Source: Halosegnis longus
GTDB taxonomy: Archaea > Halobacteriota > Halobacteria > Halobacteriales > Haloarculaceae
Assembly: GCF_009663395.1 (NCBI RefSeq)
Contig: NZ_QKNW01000002.1
Location: 117,533 to 181,532, forward strand
Reading direction: 5' to 3'
DNA length: 64,000 nt
A model generated the notes under the pieces. That model searched no databases, was not told where the DNA came from, and saw only the letters and a list, made by a program, of their open reading frames with translations. Made by a program: the position numbers and the translations under genes. Below, one piece after another: positions 44,266 through 54,065 of the stretch (the first letter of the stretch is position 1; every line of letters starts with the position of its first letter).

Positions 44266-46017
44266 ATGACAGATACAGATGAGTCGAAAGACCCATCTGA
44301 GCGTTCCGTAACTACGGAATACATGAGAAACCAAGTAGGAAATTCTCAACCGTCTAGCCGATCGATCCTCAGTCTCGGGCTCGGCTCGGTTATCGTCTCT
44401 GGGATACTCGCTTGGTATTTTCCGCTTCCTCCAGAGCGATATGCGTCAATTATTCAGACGATTCTGGGAGTCACCGGCTCAATCATCGCCATCGTCTTCT
44501 CGTTACTTTTTGTGACCGTGCAGATGTCTGCGTCTGAATATGCGCTTCGACTGCCACAGTTGATCCGCAAGTCATCAATCCTTCGCGATACGGTTGCAAT
44601 TCTGGGAGGCGTACTCCTAATCCTTACTGGATGTCTCTATTTCGTCAGCTTTTCTCAACCCAGTATCGCGAGTGTGTGTACGTATTTAGCCGGGTGTCTC
44701 CTATTTGTCTCGGGATACACGCTATATCGATTTGTTACCCGAATGATTGAACTCACAACTCCCGAGGGGACGCTGTCATTGCTACGGGATGATTTTAACA
44801 AGGAATCATTCGCATCAGATGCCAAGTCCGCAGCAAATGCGCCAACGACGCTGGGCCCCTTCGATCTGTTAACTGCGACGACGTCATCGCTCATTCAAAC
44901 TGGTGTTCAAACTGGGGACTTACACGGAGCTAAACTCGGCATCAGTACGATTCAGGATCTCATTGAGGAACTTATCCAGGACGAAACGCAGGCGATAGGT
45001 GGCACATTGGAGGCCGAGAATGATATCGAACAGATACTGTGTCAGCAATTTCCCTCATATCACGAGATACTTGCTGAAACACAGTATCGGGACAACTGGA
45101 ACTTGCTCCCAAAGACGTTTCAACAAATTGCAGAAACAAGTGTTGATGCAGAGTATCGGCCCGGTATTGAGTACTCTCTCGAAGGGCTCGCAGATTTGAT
45201 TGGTCAGCCCCCAACTGAGAGGAACAGGCAGGCAATGTACAAGCCAACTAGCCATGCGTATGATCAAATATTCGAAAACGCGGTTGACAATCAAGAACAC
45301 GAATTTATCACAGATAGCCTCCAAACGCATGCAGAGAAGGTTGTACCGACAATCAAGGATAGCAAGGGAAGCAACGACCTGCGAATCTATGTCTGGGAAA
45401 TCTTGGCGGTTGATTTGTTGAAACTGAATGAGCATACATATCAGATCCTCGCGTCAGGTGGGCGGAGTAATGACGTCTGGCCACCTGGCCGAAAGGATCT
45501 TAACATGGCGCAAGAAGAGGACGAAGGTTCAAAAGAGACCCCAACAGGAGTTGAGGAATTGTGGGTAATATACGCCAACGTTGCGGCTGTATCTTCAGCC
45601 GCTTATCGCCGGGTCAAGGAGGGTACTCTTGATCGAAGGGCAAGCAACCACGTCGGTGACGCTATAAAACAGTATGCGGAGTTTGCTGATGCCGAACAAC
45701 TTGACGTATTGTGCGATCAGTACGTTGCAACACTCTACTATCTGGATTACATTGACACCGAAATATTCCCGACAGAAGAGCGATGTTTTGCGCAAGATAT
45801 TCGACAGCTCAGAAAACCACTTAGGTCCCGAGCTCGGCGAAACATCCTTGATGATGGGTCAGCGATTGACCCAACCGAATATATCGATGCCACCCCAGAC
45901 AGAACACTGAACGGCTCGCCAACAAGACCGACAGGCCCAACCAATCCAATTGTCTCGGAGGATAACCGAACACAGACATTCGAATCGTTCCTCGAAGACT
46001 GGTCCGATACCACGTAG
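44266..46017 (+). CDS. DUF2254-like membrane protein
   Basis: 583 residues from MTDTDESKD. Four membrane helices lie in the first 165 residues (LGLGSVIVSGILAWYF, IIQTILGVTGSIIAIVFSLL, LRDTVAILGGVLLILTG, TYLAGCLLFVSGYTLYRF). The FSLLFVTVQMSASEYALRLPQ segment is typical of DUF2254 proteins. The remaining 400 residues are soluble, acidic and helical with a low-complexity tail. It follows the Tat/Mrr gene by 23 bp and may be in the same unit. DUF2254 function is unknown. Confidence 0.75.
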   Translation: MTDTDESKDPSERSVTTEYMRNQVGNSQPSSRSILSLGLGSVIVSGILAWYFPLPPERYASIIQTILGVTGSIIAIVFSLLFVTVQMSASEYALRLPQLIRKSSILRDTVAILGGVLLILTGCLYFVSFSQPSIASVCTYLAGCLLFVSGYTLYRFVTRMIELTTPEGTLSLLRDDFNKESFASDAKSAANAPTTLGPFDLLTATTSSLIQTGVQTGDLHGAKLGISTIQDLIEELIQDETQAIGGTLEAENDIEQILCQQFPSYHEILAETQYRDNWNLLPKTFQQIAETSVDAEYRPGIEYSLEGLADLIGQPPTERNRQAMYKPTSHAYDQIFENAVDNQEHEFITDSLQTHAEKVVPTIKDSKGSNDLRIYVWEILAVDLLKLNEHTYQILASGGRSNDVWPPGRKDLNMAQEEDEGSKETPTGVEELWVIYANVAAVSSAAYRRVKEGTLDRRASNHVGDAIKQYAEFADAEQLDVLCDQYVATLYYLDYIDTEIFPTEERCFAQDIRQLRKPLRSRARRNILDDGSAIDPTEYIDATPDRTLNGSPTRPTGPTNPIVSEDNRTQTFESFLEDWSDTT

Positions 46018-46216
46018 GCCGCGCTTCATGGCTCTCTGTTTGACGGCCCATCTACCCTCAGATCCATCAGCAAGTATTCTCCCGGCCACATGCACCTCTC
46101 TACAGTGACAAACCCTGTTGTGCAGGAAATTGGGGGGCATCAACCAGCTGGAGAGTGTCGATTACAAATCACACGTTCGTAAATACTCAAACAACCGCAG
46201 GTGGGAAGCACTTACT

Positions 46217-48892
46217 TTAGAAATTCCCGAGAGATTGGTCCCCTCCCAGGATCCGCGTGTAAACCTCATCGCCTGTCGCCTCAGCTAATCCCTCACAAAG
46301 CTCTCGGAGATCGTCACTCACTCCCCACTTCTCGAGATAATTGTGCGTAGTTTTCCCCTGTTCGTAACGATAACGAAGGAATTGGGCCTTGTCGAGAGAG
46401 GTTAACGCTTCAGCACCGTCGCCATTCACCCGTTCTTGAATATACGCCATCCGCTTGCCATCCTGCCATGTTCCCAGGACAAAATCGCCTCCCTCAATGT
46501 GGTAAAGACACATAGACTCCATCTTATCGGGATTTGCTCCATTACCACGGGTCAACTTGTTTAAGTCATTATACGTCGGATCTGAAATTTCAAGAAGATC
46601 AAGGAACACGTCGATTTCTCCGATATCGCTCCCCTGCTGGATAATGCCGTAGATTTCTTTGACAACCTCTTTCGCGGACATTGTCTCGCCGGCACGCATG
46701 ACTTTCCCATGGTGTTTTGAGTACTCGTGGAAACATTCGCCCATCTCAATCACACCGATATCTCCACGTGATATTTCTCGATCCCCTTCCAGCCGATTTC
46801 GAGTCTTTTGTGCGGTACGATACACATTCCTCCGTAAGCTGTTCCAAGATGTCGGTGTAGTTTCGCTGACTGGTCTAGCCACGATGATAATATCGAATTC
46901 AACTGCTTCGCCGCCGATGAACTTGTGAGCGTCTGCACTAATCGGGTATGTGGCTGTCACCTCGAACCCGACGTCACAGAGTGACTCAAGAAGTTCACCC
47001 CAGGACTCAGAATCACTGTGGTGGTAGGTGAACGTGAGGACGCCGTCCTCTTTCAGAGCGTTTCTGATCACGCTAAACGCTTCGTGCAATTCAGATTCAA
47101 ATTCCTCAGGCCCTTTCTCTAATGCTGGGTTTGCGACGATACTCTCTTTTCGTGGGGTGTGCTCCGGTGTGAAGCAATCATACTCGTCGCCGAGGATCAA
47201 CCGCAACCAGGCATAGTAATACTCAGAAATTTCGGAGTACAGGACATTATCGTAGTACGGTGGGTCAGTGATGACCGCATCAAACTCGTCTGTGGCTTCT
47301 ATTGTCCGCATATCACCCTGGTAAACCTCGCTGTTTTCGCCAATTGGCTGCCCAAACGGTGGGGTCTCCTCGGTGTTCCCATCAACAACGTATCGATCTG
47401 TGGGCGCCTTCGCGTAGTCCACAGCTTTCAAAATCATAGACCAGGTGCTCTGGAACGTCCCGATTCCATATTTTGTTCCCCAAAGATTTCCCTCAGAGAT
47501 CTTTGTTGGGGTATCGAAAGCGTTGGTTTTGAACAGATGATTCGTGTGGTTTCTTGCTGCTTGGTAAGGATTTAGTGTCGAATTGAAATTGAGAGACTCC
47601 GAGAAGGCCAATAGAAGCAGCTCTTTCGTATTTTGATTTTCAACCTGGTCAATTCGGCGGAGTAGAGTACTTAGACACAATAACTGCCGCTCATTATAAA
47701 AGTCAGCCCACGTCTCAAATCCATGGCGTAGGATGTTATGTCCCCCACCAATACTCCCACTAAACTCCGTGCTATCGGTCATTATACCCAGTGGGATATC
47801 TGTATCTGGGATATACTCGTTCAATTCATTACTCTGATCCCACTCCTCTTTTGCATCCCTCCAGTTTTCTCTATCTTCAGACTCAACTCGCTTGTACCCT
47901 TTTACCGAGCTTCGTGCTCGACCTTCCTCATCACACTCTGAACAGTAGTATTCAACCCCGTATTGGCGGGTCTCATATCCACCTTGCTCTTGAACGGCAT
48001 CAATAAGCCCGTACTTCTGTCCACAGTCGGGGCAGGTATAATCTCCTCTCGATACGTTCCCTTCTTTTGGCACAAATTCATACGAACAGCTTGAACACGT
48101 GCATTCAGACTGCCAGTCATCGACCAGAATTACGCTATCACATGACGGGCAGTAAACATTGTATTTGTCATCATTCTCATACCGACCTTTCGCCACTCGA
48201 TAATCTCGAAATAGCGGAACGGTGTTTTGACACGAGACGCAATCAAGCTCCCTCACCCAGAAATAATACATCACATCTGCGGTATGCGAACTCTCAATCG
48301 GGCAGCTTGTCTTATAATAGCGTTGTAGTTCATCGGCTACATCCGTCTTAATATCTGAGAATACCGATTTAAGTCCGCTTTTTTCAGCCGAAGCAGCGTC
48401 AAGTTGCTTTTTTGTGATGAACCAGGCAACTGGACTCAAATCATAGCCAACAGTATCAACCCCGAATCGAGATGCTTCTACGATAGACGTACCTCCCCCG
48501 ACAAACGGATCAAGAATCTTCTTATCAGGTACACGAACATCCTTCGTGAAGAGGTTCCAGAGTGACTCAGGGTCTTCTCGGTCTACCTCACTAATCAAAT
48601 CGCGGATTTTTGAGCTGCCATCCGCATAATCAGATAGATTCGTATTCTTTCCGGGTTCGAATACTGTCTCATCTGCTTCTCCAGTCAGTAATGAATAGAG
48701 ACAAATTGTCCGAAACACCGCCCCCGAGCGCCTTGCCCACCATTTGTGCATTGTATAGACTGGGCGATAGTGCTGACGCGCTCGGCTCTCCTTAGAAGAA
48801 ATTTCGTTGACCCGTTCAATCGGGAATCCTCGCTCAATCGGTAGTTTTGTCCGGGTCGTAGAGTCGTTCGAAGAATTGGTTTCTTGAGACAC
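46217..48892 (-). CDS. DUF1156 DNA methyltransferase (copy 3, no DUF499 partner)
   Basis: 891 residues, GTG start. It has the signature PIERGFPIERVNEISSKES, then MHKWWARR, SAM motif DPFVGGGTSIVEASRFG near 127, DPPYYDN near 541 and Cys pairs (CVSC, CPSC, CSSC, CPDC, CSEC). It shares the WGELLESLCDVGFEVTATYP block with copies 1 and 2. Differences are scattered, and the catalytic loop context changes (YSEISEYYYAWLRLIL versus YSEVSDYFYVWQKILL). A TTATTTA box at 48921-48927 would serve a leaderless message. It lies between a membrane protein and small genes, with no restriction partner recognised next to it. Confidence 0.9.
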   Translation of the reverse strand: MSQETNSSNDSTTRTKLPIERGFPIERVNEISSKESRARQHYRPVYTMHKWWARRSGAVFRTICLYSLLTGEADETVFEPGKNTNLSDYADGSSKIRDLISEVDREDPESLWNLFTKDVRVPDKKILDPFVGGGTSIVEASRFGVDTVGYDLSPVAWFITKKQLDAASAEKSGLKSVFSDIKTDVADELQRYYKTSCPIESSHTADVMYYFWVRELDCVSCQNTVPLFRDYRVAKGRYENDDKYNVYCPSCDSVILVDDWQSECTCSSCSYEFVPKEGNVSRGDYTCPDCGQKYGLIDAVQEQGGYETRQYGVEYYCSECDEEGRARSSVKGYKRVESEDRENWRDAKEEWDQSNELNEYIPDTDIPLGIMTDSTEFSGSIGGGHNILRHGFETWADFYNERQLLCLSTLLRRIDQVENQNTKELLLLAFSESLNFNSTLNPYQAARNHTNHLFKTNAFDTPTKISEGNLWGTKYGIGTFQSTWSMILKAVDYAKAPTDRYVVDGNTEETPPFGQPIGENSEVYQGDMRTIEATDEFDAVITDPPYYDNVLYSEISEYYYAWLRLILGDEYDCFTPEHTPRKESIVANPALEKGPEEFESELHEAFSVIRNALKEDGVLTFTYHHSDSESWGELLESLCDVGFEVTATYPISADAHKFIGGEAVEFDIIIVARPVSETTPTSWNSLRRNVYRTAQKTRNRLEGDREISRGDIGVIEMGECFHEYSKHHGKVMRAGETMSAKEVVKEIYGIIQQGSDIGEIDVFLDLLEISDPTYNDLNKLTRGNGANPDKMESMCLYHIEGGDFVLGTWQDGKRMAYIQERVNGDGAEALTSLDKAQFLRYRYEQGKTTHNYLEKWGVSDDLRELCEGLAEATGDEVYTRILGGDQSLGNF

Positions 48893-48920
48893 AGTGATTG
48901 ACTTGTTATCTTCTGGGGAA

Positions 48921-48928
48921 TAAATAAG
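48921..48928 (-). promoter_or_regulatory. TATA-like box of DUF1156 copy 3
   Basis: On the minus strand CTTATTTA lies about 29-36 bp before the GTG start at 48892, which fits leaderless transcription. Confidence 0.4.
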
Positions 48929-48988
48929 TCCGTCTGTAGAAGCTTTGTATCGGGCTGCTCGTGAAATCTAACGAGTCGGCATGGCCCG

Positions 48989-49237
48989 TCAGGAGTATGA
49001 TTCCACTGCATCCACAGAGACAATCTTCCATTTCGTATTCCGTTGATTCTGACTCTCGATTGTTAGGGTGACTTCATCGGCCTGACGAAGCCGGCCCAGT
49101 GTCGTATGATCACCGTAGATCGCAAACTCAAGCCCCTTCTTTTCCCCTTCTAACAGCTTGAGCCAGGCGAATTCATCTTCTACAGTAGAAACCGAACATT
49201 GACGCTGTATGCGGGGCGTCACAATCTGTACTACCAC
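48989..49237 (-). CDS. small hypothetical protein
   Basis: 82 residues with a beta-rich pattern (FAWLKLLEGEKKGLEFAIYG, ADEVTLTIESQNQRNTKWKIVSVD). Possibly an OB- or PUA-like small domain. It lies just upstream of DUF1156 copy 3 on the same strand. No family recognised. Confidence 0.55.
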   Translation of the reverse strand: MVVQIVTPRIQRQCSVSTVEDEFAWLKLLEGEKKGLEFAIYGDHTTLGRLRQADEVTLTIESQNQRNTKWKIVSVDAVESYS

Positions 49238-49476
49238 TGTTTCAGGATTGAACCCCCGTGATCTGTGTTCTATGTAGAATAAGATGGTAGACGATTAACC
49301 GCGAACCTCAGCATGGTCGTCCCTCAGATTGGCCGCTATTGTCCACGCCAAACACCGATACGATAATAGCCGTAGAGGCGTTCATATCGCGAATACCGAC
49401 CCAATACACCACTTGAGATGAGGCCAGCAAGCGGTGCAGGACACAGTGTTATCATGGCTCGCACCTATCCCCGAAC
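49238..49476. other. intergenic region without a gene
   Basis: No gene or clear site is supported between the divergent small hypothetical and the PD-(D/E)XK gene. Confidence 0.35.
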
Positions 49477-50316
49477 ATGAGTCTCACGAGCTTCCTGGGT
49501 GATGAAAAACGGGCTCGCATCCTCATCGATCAGACGTTTGAGCGGCCATCACTGGAACAAACGCCACCGCGGCGTGCCGAGCCACAGACATCCAACTACG
49601 CACTTATCGGGACCGCGTTCGACTACATCCTGCGCTTCTGGCTGGAACGAGAATATCCTGGCACCGAGTCACAACCGTGGGTAGCACACCAGGGGCTCTC
49701 ACTGGCGGAAACCGTCGACATGGACACGACTGTGCCGGATACCGTCAGCCTTGGCGACCGGATGGAGACGATCGAACAGGCACACCAGGCCTATCTCGAC
49801 ACCGGTGAGCTGACTGATGAGCTGCTGGCTGGCACGCTTGATCTTGCACGCTTCGATTGGATCTATCGGTCCGGGAGCCCCCCAGAGGATCTGGGCAAGG
49901 CCGCCGACGGCGATATCACGGATCTTCGCCAGCTGTATGATACCATTCCGGCCGAGGAGTTTCGTGGCGCAGAGCGTGTCCTGTTGAATCCCACGTTTGG
50001 CTCGGCATCTCGATTAGTCAATGGCGCCGATGCGGATCTTATTCTGGATGACTCCCTCATCGACATCAAGACGGTCAAAGACTACACGATCAAGCCGGAC
50101 TACTGGCGCCAGCTTGTCGGCTACGCCGTACTCGCTGATTTGGCCAGCGATGAGCTCGATAGCATGTCGGAATTTTCCACCGTCGGGCTCTATTTCGCAC
50201 GTCACGGCGTGCTTTGGCAAACCCCTGCCGCAGAGATCTACGGCCACGAGAAATACGACCAATTCAAATCCTGGTTTCAGGAGATGGCCGAGAAGCATTT
50301 CTCTCCAAGTGTGTGA
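49477..50316 (+). CDS. PD-(D/E)XK nuclease-fold protein
   Basis: 279 residues. The C-terminal half has GADADLILDDSLIDIKTVKD followed by the helix YWRQLVGYAVLADL. This is the D-x(n)-D/E-x-K core and Gln helix of Cas4/RecB-like nucleases (motif near 187-222). The N-terminal half is helical (ALIGTAFDYILRFWLEREYP). It stands upstream of the duplicated alpha-beta-barrel-like gene and a KAP-like NTPase on the same strand. A nuclease acting in defence or repair is likely. Confidence 0.8.
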   Translation: MSLTSFLGDEKRARILIDQTFERPSLEQTPPRRAEPQTSNYALIGTAFDYILRFWLEREYPGTESQPWVAHQGLSLAETVDMDTTVPDTVSLGDRMETIEQAHQAYLDTGELTDELLAGTLDLARFDWIYRSGSPPEDLGKAADGDITDLRQLYDTIPAEEFRGAERVLLNPTFGSASRLVNGADADLILDDSLIDIKTVKDYTIKPDYWRQLVGYAVLADLASDELDSMSEFSTVGLYFARHGVLWQTPAAEIYGHEKYDQFKSWFQEMAEKHFSPSV

Positions 50317-50427
50317 TATTACTGGGAGCTGCGGAGAGATGATCATCCATTGATAAATCACGCTGAAAAAGTATCTCCTCTCTCACCCACACAAAGCATC
50401 TTACCACCATCCGCCATACCCACTTGC

Positions 50428-50754
50428 ATGTATCTCGTCACGTTCCGGCTTGATCCAGGGGAGTACGACGGTGCGTTTCACAAGCTACACGACGAGATAC
50501 AGGCGACTGCCGAAGAGATGGACGACTATCACGGCAAGCGCGTGTGGCAGGCCCACGACAGTGAGCAAGTGCTTGTCGTCTATCATTGGGCCTCATTAGA
50601 TGCCCTTGCGACATTCGGCGAGACAGCCAGTCACGAGGAGGCAAAATCCCGGTGGCAAGAATGGTATGATGCGTATGAAGTCACCATCACCGAAGTTATC
50701 GACTCGTACGGGCACGGCTTCGGCGACGATGCCGACCCGCCCTCAGTGGCATGA
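50428..50754 (+). CDS. antibiotic-monooxygenase-like (dimeric alpha-beta barrel) small protein
   Basis: 108 residues from MYLVTFRLDPGEYD. The strand-helix pattern (TFRLDPG, FHKLHDEIQATAEEMDDY, VLVVYHWASLDALATF) fits a ferredoxin-like dimeric barrel used by ABM or stress-response proteins. A truncated copy of the same gene lies at 8943-9165 next to another nuclease. The intact copy is 38 bp from the KAP-like NTPase, suggesting linkage to that unit. Confidence 0.7.
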   Translation: MYLVTFRLDPGEYDGAFHKLHDEIQATAEEMDDYHGKRVWQAHDSEQVLVVYHWASLDALATFGETASHEEAKSRWQEWYDAYEVTITEVIDSYGHGFGDDADPPSVA

Positions 50755-50791
50755 GACCCTACTAAGTAGCGGCCGATTGTCTGGTGGAATA

Positions 50792-52876
50792 ATGCCAGAG
50801 GAGGCCAACGGCCAATTACGAGAAGACAAGCCGCTTGAGGCGGTCGACCGGGATCGGTTGGGGTACGCAGGATTTGCGAAGAATCTTGCAGAGACGATTA
50901 CAGCCCGAACACCCACAAGCGGCTACACCATTGGCGTGTACGGCCCTTGGGGATCTGGAAAGAGTACAATTCTGAATTTTGTTGAGCAGGAATTGAGTGC
51001 CACCGACCCCGCGCCAACAGTAGTTCGCTTCAATCCTTGGTGGTTCTCTGGCCGTGGTGATTTAATCGAAAAGTTCCTTGGAGAGGTGGCTGCCCAACTG
51101 AAATCTAATGGCGACTATGCAGATATTCGCGAGAGTTTGGCGGATCTTTCCTCGACCCTCGCAGATATCCCGTTTGGTGCAGTCACAGGGATCCCTGCTG
51201 ACAAGGGATTTGAGGCACTCAGAGGTGCTCTGAATCAAGATCCAACCAGTGTGGACACCCTGAAGCAAGATATCGAGACAGAGTTGGAGGAGATAGACCA
51301 GAAAATAGTCGTGATTATCGATGATCTGGACCGGCTCTCCCCCAGCGAGATTACTCAAATGTTTCAACTGGTCCAGAGCATCGCAGACTTTCCGAATGTT
51401 GTGTATCTCCTAGCCTTTGAAAAGGGCATTATCGTTGATGCATTGCAACAGGAGGGTAATTTCCGTGATGGGAAGCGGTACCTGGAGAAAATCGTGCAGC
51501 TCCCACTCCATATTCCAAAGCACAAATCTGGGGCTCTGGAAGCAATCTTTATCGATCAGATCGAGACGATTCGCGGAACACGCCCCCCGATGACCGAGAG
51601 ATGGGAACGGCTTCTCAATCAGGGAATCTTGCCGTTATTGGAGACTCCACGAGAAGTAGTCCGGCTTGTAAATGCAATTGAGGTGGTGTATGCCTCTATC
51701 GGTGAGGATACAAATTTCACTGATTTGGCTGGATTAGAGACTCTCCGTGTCTTCCATGAGGACGTATATAATGCAATCAAACTGTCACCAGGACAGTTTG
51801 TTGGCAGTCCTGGTGAGCCACATAATGTAAATAAAGAATCATATAGCTATTTACTCGATCCATTGGAGAATCCAACTCCGGTGAACCAGATTCTGTCGAC
51901 GCTATTTCCCTTGGCAGAGGACATTTTACATGTACACCCAGAGCCACCAGATTGGGCCCAGATGCGTGCAGACAAGCGGATTTGTCATGAAGCGTGGCTT
52001 CCGACCTACTTCCGACTCAGTGTTCCGGATGGGGCAGTTTCGAGTACTGAGATGAATATAATCCTCCAAAATGTGGACGATAATGAGTACCTCCGGACCG
52101 TCTTCATACGCGGGACCAAGGACTCACAAGAGGAGAGTGCGGCGAATCCACAGCTGATCATAGAGAGATTGTGCGGGGAAATTGACAAAATCTCTCCCGA
52201 TGCATACTCATCAATACTGGAAGCGGTGTTTGCTGAGGCAGAGCGGATTGCTCGCACAAGTGATCGGTCGGTTCGGAAGAACTACCAAAATATGGAAACC
52301 CTCATTGATGAAATTTGCGGGGGCTCACCAACTTATCCCGAGATTTTAGCCAACTGCATCAAATCAGGGAGTTCACCACACTTAGCCGTCTACGCATTGA
52401 ACACATACCTTCGTCCAGAGGGTGAAGAAATTCCCGCCGAAGTAGTCGACATGCAAGTCAATATCGGGTCGTTAAAACAGGCCACTGTGATGGCGATTAA
52501 GGACACAGTAGATAATGATGAGCTAACCCTAACGCCCCGACTCAACGAAATTCTGGACGCCTGGGCGACTTGGGGTACATCAAGCGAGCCAAAAGCTTGG
52601 GTTGAGGCGGCAATCGGGAGCAAGTTCACGCTCCTGGAATTTATTGATAGAATGAGTGAGGTGGATATCACCGATGGATCAGAGACAGTTTACCTCGATC
52701 CCGAGGAGGTTTACAGATGGATAGATCGAGAGCGGATTGATAACAAGCTTAGTCGAGATCCTGGTGCAGTGACTGACAAGGAATCCTCTATTCTCGAACG
52801 GTATGAACGAGCCACAGATATGTTGGACGCCGGGCTCGATCCAGCTGACCCAGCGAATTGGCGGGCCAGTAGTTAG
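50792..52876 (+). CDS. KAP-like P-loop NTPase without transmembrane insert
   Basis: 694 residues from MPEEANGQL. Walker A GPWGSGKST lies at 51-59 and Walker B VVIIDDLDRLSPSEI near 173-187, with the LDR motif typical of KAP NTPases. No hydrophobic helix lies between them, unlike the copy at 20251. The C-terminal 350 residues are helical and acidic. KAP-type proteins without the insert are also associated with phage exclusion; the partner here may be the small barrel protein upstream. Confidence 0.85.
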   Translation: MPEEANGQLREDKPLEAVDRDRLGYAGFAKNLAETITARTPTSGYTIGVYGPWGSGKSTILNFVEQELSATDPAPTVVRFNPWWFSGRGDLIEKFLGEVAAQLKSNGDYADIRESLADLSSTLADIPFGAVTGIPADKGFEALRGALNQDPTSVDTLKQDIETELEEIDQKIVVIIDDLDRLSPSEITQMFQLVQSIADFPNVVYLLAFEKGIIVDALQQEGNFRDGKRYLEKIVQLPLHIPKHKSGALEAIFIDQIETIRGTRPPMTERWERLLNQGILPLLETPREVVRLVNAIEVVYASIGEDTNFTDLAGLETLRVFHEDVYNAIKLSPGQFVGSPGEPHNVNKESYSYLLDPLENPTPVNQILSTLFPLAEDILHVHPEPPDWAQMRADKRICHEAWLPTYFRLSVPDGAVSSTEMNIILQNVDDNEYLRTVFIRGTKDSQEESAANPQLIIERLCGEIDKISPDAYSSILEAVFAEAERIARTSDRSVRKNYQNMETLIDEICGGSPTYPEILANCIKSGSSPHLAVYALNTYLRPEGEEIPAEVVDMQVNIGSLKQATVMAIKDTVDNDELTLTPRLNEILDAWATWGTSSEPKAWVEAAIGSKFTLLEFIDRMSEVDITDGSETVYLDPEEVYRWIDRERIDNKLSRDPGAVTDKESSILERYERATDMLDAGLDPADPANWRASS

Positions 52877-52906
52877 ACCAGACATCATTAAGCTTCAATC
52901 GGGCCG

Positions 52907-53899
52907 TCAACTCTCCCCCAGCTCGACACGCTCCTGGCTGTGATACCGGAGATACGCCGCGCCCAGCTCATGCTCATCAACGACAGTGAGCGTCGCGTTC
53001 GTCTCGGCATCGGCGTACGCATGCGTTATCTCGAGCGACTCAGGATCGACCGCGACTAACCCATGATCAAGATCAGCGTGGTGATTCGGACAGACAACGA
53101 GCATGTTGGCCGTCACATCTGGGCCATCATGTGGCGCACCGAGCGGCTGGAGATGATGTACATGCGAGAAGCCCGTTGTCTGGTCGTACTGGCGCCGATC
53201 ACCACAGAGCTGACACCGGTTAGCATACAGCGATTTGAGCGTATCAACGAGCGACTGGTCTCGCTGCACACGTGTCACTGCGCGTGTTCGTCGTGTCGGT
53301 GATGTGTCCCCACCACTGCGCACGCCGTCGGGTGCGGAGTCGTCAGCGTCCGGTGGCTCCCCCATCTCAGCACGCTGCTCGCTGGCCAGCTGGGCGCCCG
53401 TTAGCGTCAACGTATTCACGCCATCATCGCGGGCGACGAAGCCAAGCGCTTGCAACCATTCGCGGTGGCGGGCAGCTGGGCCAGCCGTCTCCATCTGGGC
53501 CTCATCAAACGCATCAACCAAGATGTCGCGAAGGTCATCGTCAGTGAGCTCGCCACGCTCGCTGAACGCCGCGAGGAGTGTCTCGAAGCCCTTCACATTG
53601 GCAGTAAGCGTCTCATAAAATATCCGGGGGTCACGGTCCGTGAGCCACCGAGCCCCGGCGTCACCAATCGTAACTGTGTCGTCGTCACTCTCGATCAGCT
53701 CAAGGGCCGCAATGAAGCCGAGATGCTTCCCCACAGCATCGCGACTCCGGGCACGTGTCTCAGCGAGAATCCAGTCATGAACGGCCTCCTCTGTGGGCTC
53801 CGTCTCGTCGATCCAATTGAGGAGGGTCGCGAGAATATCCAGCCGGCCATCAACCCCACCGTAGAATCGATCCGTCGTCATCCGGCGGTCATCCGTCAT
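52907..53899 (-). CDS. winged-helix HNH endonuclease
   Basis: 330 residues from MTDDRRMTT (other Met starts nearby are possible). The N-terminal 170 residues show two helical, wHTH-like blocks (LDILATLLNWIDETEPTEEAV; DLRDILVDAFDEAQM). The C-terminal HNH domain has CQLCG, HVHHLQPLG and VCPNHHADLDHG, the arrangement of HNH restriction enzymes. Probably a stand-alone restriction nuclease. It converges on the KAP-like gene. Confidence 0.85.
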   Translation of the reverse strand: MTDDRRMTTDRFYGGVDGRLDILATLLNWIDETEPTEEAVHDWILAETRARSRDAVGKHLGFIAALELIESDDDTVTIGDAGARWLTDRDPRIFYETLTANVKGFETLLAAFSERGELTDDDLRDILVDAFDEAQMETAGPAARHREWLQALGFVARDDGVNTLTLTGAQLASEQRAEMGEPPDADDSAPDGVRSGGDTSPTRRTRAVTRVQRDQSLVDTLKSLYANRCQLCGDRRQYDQTTGFSHVHHLQPLGAPHDGPDVTANMLVVCPNHHADLDHGLVAVDPESLEITHAYADAETNATLTVVDEHELGAAYLRYHSQERVELGES

Positions 53900-54065
53900 A
53901 TCTGTCTCATAGGCTCGTTGGGTATCAGTCTGCGGTCGCAAGTTACGGGATACTAAACCTCCGTTCACAGATGCGCGAACAGTTGCGGTCTATCCGGCTA
54001 TAGATCAAGTCTCCACCGGCGATAGCCAGAGTACCCGAACACGAGTGGGTGAATAAGCGACTGCG

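Noticed and set aside
4752..49379. 17-base near-repeat ATAATARCCGTAGAGGC at 4752 and 49363 as a possible attachment-site pair
   Set aside because: One mismatch in 17 bases is expected several times by chance in 64 kb, and no integrase or tRNA context supports the second copy.
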